A stretch of 64,000 nucleotides of DNA from positions 930,001 through 994,000 of the forward strand of contig NZ_CP047954.1 of the NCBI RefSeq assembly GCF_014279895.1, given 5' to 3'. The stretch comes from Synechococcus sp. M16.1. GTDB lineage: Bacteria > Cyanobacteriota > Cyanobacteriia > PCC-6307 > Cyanobiaceae. The position numbers were made by a program, and so were the translations under genes. This document shows positions 62,933-64,000 of this stretch, piece after piece (positions within the stretch are counted from its first letter, which is position 1; each line of letters begins with the position of its first letter). Under the pieces are notes generated by a model. The model had not been told where the DNA came from and did not search any database. It saw only the letters and a list, made by a program, of their open reading frames with translations.

Positions 62933-63937
62933 GTGGATCAGACCCTCATTCAGGAAATTCTCGAGATCGTCGAGCAGGCCGCCATCGCTTCCGCCTCGCT
63001 CTCCGGCAAAGGCCTGAAGGATGAAGCCGATGCATTGGCCGTTGATGCCATGCGCAAGCGCATGAATCAGATCCAGATGCAGGGCCGCATCGTGATCGGA
63101 GAGGGGGAACGTGATGAAGCCCCAATGCTTTACATCGGAGAAGAGGTCGGCACCGGCACCGGCCCCGGCGTTGACTTTGCTGTTGACCCTTGCGAAGGCA
63201 CCAACCTCTGCGCCTTCAACCAGCGCGGCTCCATGGCTGTTCTCGCCGCTTCCGACCGTGGCGGTCTGTTCAACGCCCCCGACTTCTACATGAAGAAGCT
63301 GGCTGCTCCTCCGGCAGCCAAGGGCAAGGTGGACATTCGCAAATCAGCCACTGAAAACATCAAGATCCTCAGCGAGTGTCTGGGTCTCCCCGTCGACGAG
63401 CTGAACATCGTGGTGATGGATCGCGCCCGTCACAAGGACCTGATCGCTGAGATCCGTGCCACCGGCGCTCGCATCCAGCCCATCTCCGATGGTGACGTTC
63501 AGGCCGCCATCGCCTGCGGTTTCGCTGGTACCGGAACCCACTGCCTGATGGGCATCGGTGCTGCCCCTGAAGGTGTGATCTCCGCCGCTGCCATGCGCGC
63601 TCTTGGTGGTCACTTCCAGGGCCAACTGGTGTATGACCCTGCGATTGCTCAGACCTCCGAGTGGGCTGACATGACCAAAGAGGGCAACCTGGCGCGTCTC
63701 GCTGAGATGGGCATCGCCGATCCCGACAAGGTCTATGAGGCTGAGGAGCTGGCCTGCGGCGAGCATGTTTGTTTCGCTGGCAGCGGCATCACGGATGGTC
63801 TGCTCTTTGATGGCGTTAAGTTCGAAAAGGACTGCACCCGCACAAGCAGCCTGGTGATCAGCAACCTGGACAACACCTGCCGCTTCACCAACACCGTGCA
63901 CATCAAAGACGGCGCCCAGAGCATTGCTCTGAGCTGA
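62933..63937 (+). CDS. glpX: Class II fructose-1,6-/sedoheptulose-1,7-bisphosphatase
   Basis: The 334-residue enzyme starts at GTG ([20 protein letters not shown]). It is the cyanobacterial dual FBPase/SBPase of the Calvin cycle. Metal-binding motifs [20 protein letters not shown] and [12 protein letters not shown] are plain. The C-terminal [15 protein letters not shown] is complete. The window's last gene, hemA, starts 31 bp downstream on the same strand. Confidence 0.96.
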   Translation: MDQTLIQEILEIVEQAAIASASLSGKGLKDEADALAVDAMRKRMNQIQMQGRIVIGEGERDEAPMLYIGEEVGTGTGPGVDFAVDPCEGTNLCAFNQRGSMAVLAASDRGGLFNAPDFYMKKLAAPPAAKGKVDIRKSATENIKILSECLGLPVDELNIVVMDRARHKDLIAEIRATGARIQPISDGDVQAAIACGFAGTGTHCLMGIGAAPEGVISAAAMRALGGHFQGQLVYDPAIAQTSEWADMTKEGNLARLAEMGIADPDKVYEAEELACGEHVCFAGSGITDGLLFDGVKFEKDCTRTSSLVISNLDNTCRFTNTVHIKDGAQSIALS

Positions 63938-63968
63938 TCGTCATCAACTGGTTGAGAGGAACGTCTTC

Positions 63969-64000
63969 ATGCATATCTCCGTCGTCGGCCTCAGTCATCG
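63969..64000 (+). CDS. hemA: Glutamyl-tRNA reductase, first codons only
   Basis: The final 32 bases read MHISVVGLSH plus part of the next codon, the conserved N-terminus of glutamyl-tRNA reductase, which starts tetrapyrrole synthesis. The gene continues beyond the window. Ten residues give only a moderate basis, but the match to the family start is exact in style and the glpX-hemA neighbourhood is common in picocyanobacteria. Confidence 0.75.
   Translation, partial: MHISVVGLSH

Overview
This 64 kb window is a densely packed chromosomal segment of a GC-rich unicellular cyanobacterium. It is most likely a marine Synechococcus (subcluster 5.1-like). The evidence is phycobilisome and photosynthesis genes (apcF, pcyA, psb28, gun4, chlP, a PAM68 homologue), a cyanobacterial glpX-type FBPase/SBPase, a textbook cyanobacterial NtcA promoter on glnA, a cyanobacterial-consensus LexA box, and many short conserved unknowns packed with 1-4 bp overlaps. 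I found no rRNA, tRNA, CRISPR array, insertion sequence or prophage. Species-level assignment is inference.

Layout. 1-8.1 kb: 3' end of dnaE, then ruvA-rpsO-PAM68 on minus, a lipoprotein, a DMT exporter, dnaG and two small unknowns. 6.8-9.6 kb: a LexA-controlled umuDC operon and a 2OG-Fe(II) oxygenase broken by an in-frame amber codon. 9.6-13.7 kb: rlmH, a lumenal pentapeptide protein, yraN, rsmA (ksgA), ispE and small membrane proteins. 13.7-17.4 kb: pdhB, secD, secF. 18-22.3 kb: two tandem PerM/AI-2E permeases, psb28, mnmH, and divergent gun4. 22.3-24.7 kb: small unknowns, one with an unclear start or frame, and a methyltransferase. 24.7-30.1 kb: glnA, apcF, a class V aminotransferase, tadA and a PLP decarboxylase. 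30.2-33.2 kb: an Era-like membrane GTPase, lspA, bioY and a SipA-like protein. 33.2-39.3 kb: an M16 protease pair divergent from pcyA-devBCA. 39.3-46.4 kb: a tiny basic protein, a glycosyltransferase, rpsB-tsf, recG and a VanX-like dipeptidase. 46.4-55.5 kb: sir, glyS, chlP, a VanY-like carboxypeptidase and a U32 protein. 55.5-61 kb: typA, DUF309, lptA-lptB-lptF/G and ccsA. 61-62.1 kb: a gene-poor stretch with candidate minus-strand small genes. 62.1-64 kb: rpe, glpX and the first codons of hemA.

The genes are mostly housekeeping functions: replication and repair (dnaE, dnaG, ruvA, recG, umuDC), translation (rpsO, rpsB, tsf, glyS, typA, rlmH, rsmA, tadA, mnmH), envelope biogenesis (secDF, lspA, lptABF, two M15 peptidases, devBCA), photosynthesis, and nitrogen, sulfur and carbon metabolism. 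I do not see an unmistakable new multi-gene system. The best leads are small or broken elements: the amber-interrupted oxygenase, the minus-strand transcript suggested in the 61-62 kb gap, a 31-codon membrane ORF before pdhB, a probable frameshift near 22.9 kb, and structured RNA around rpsB-tsf.
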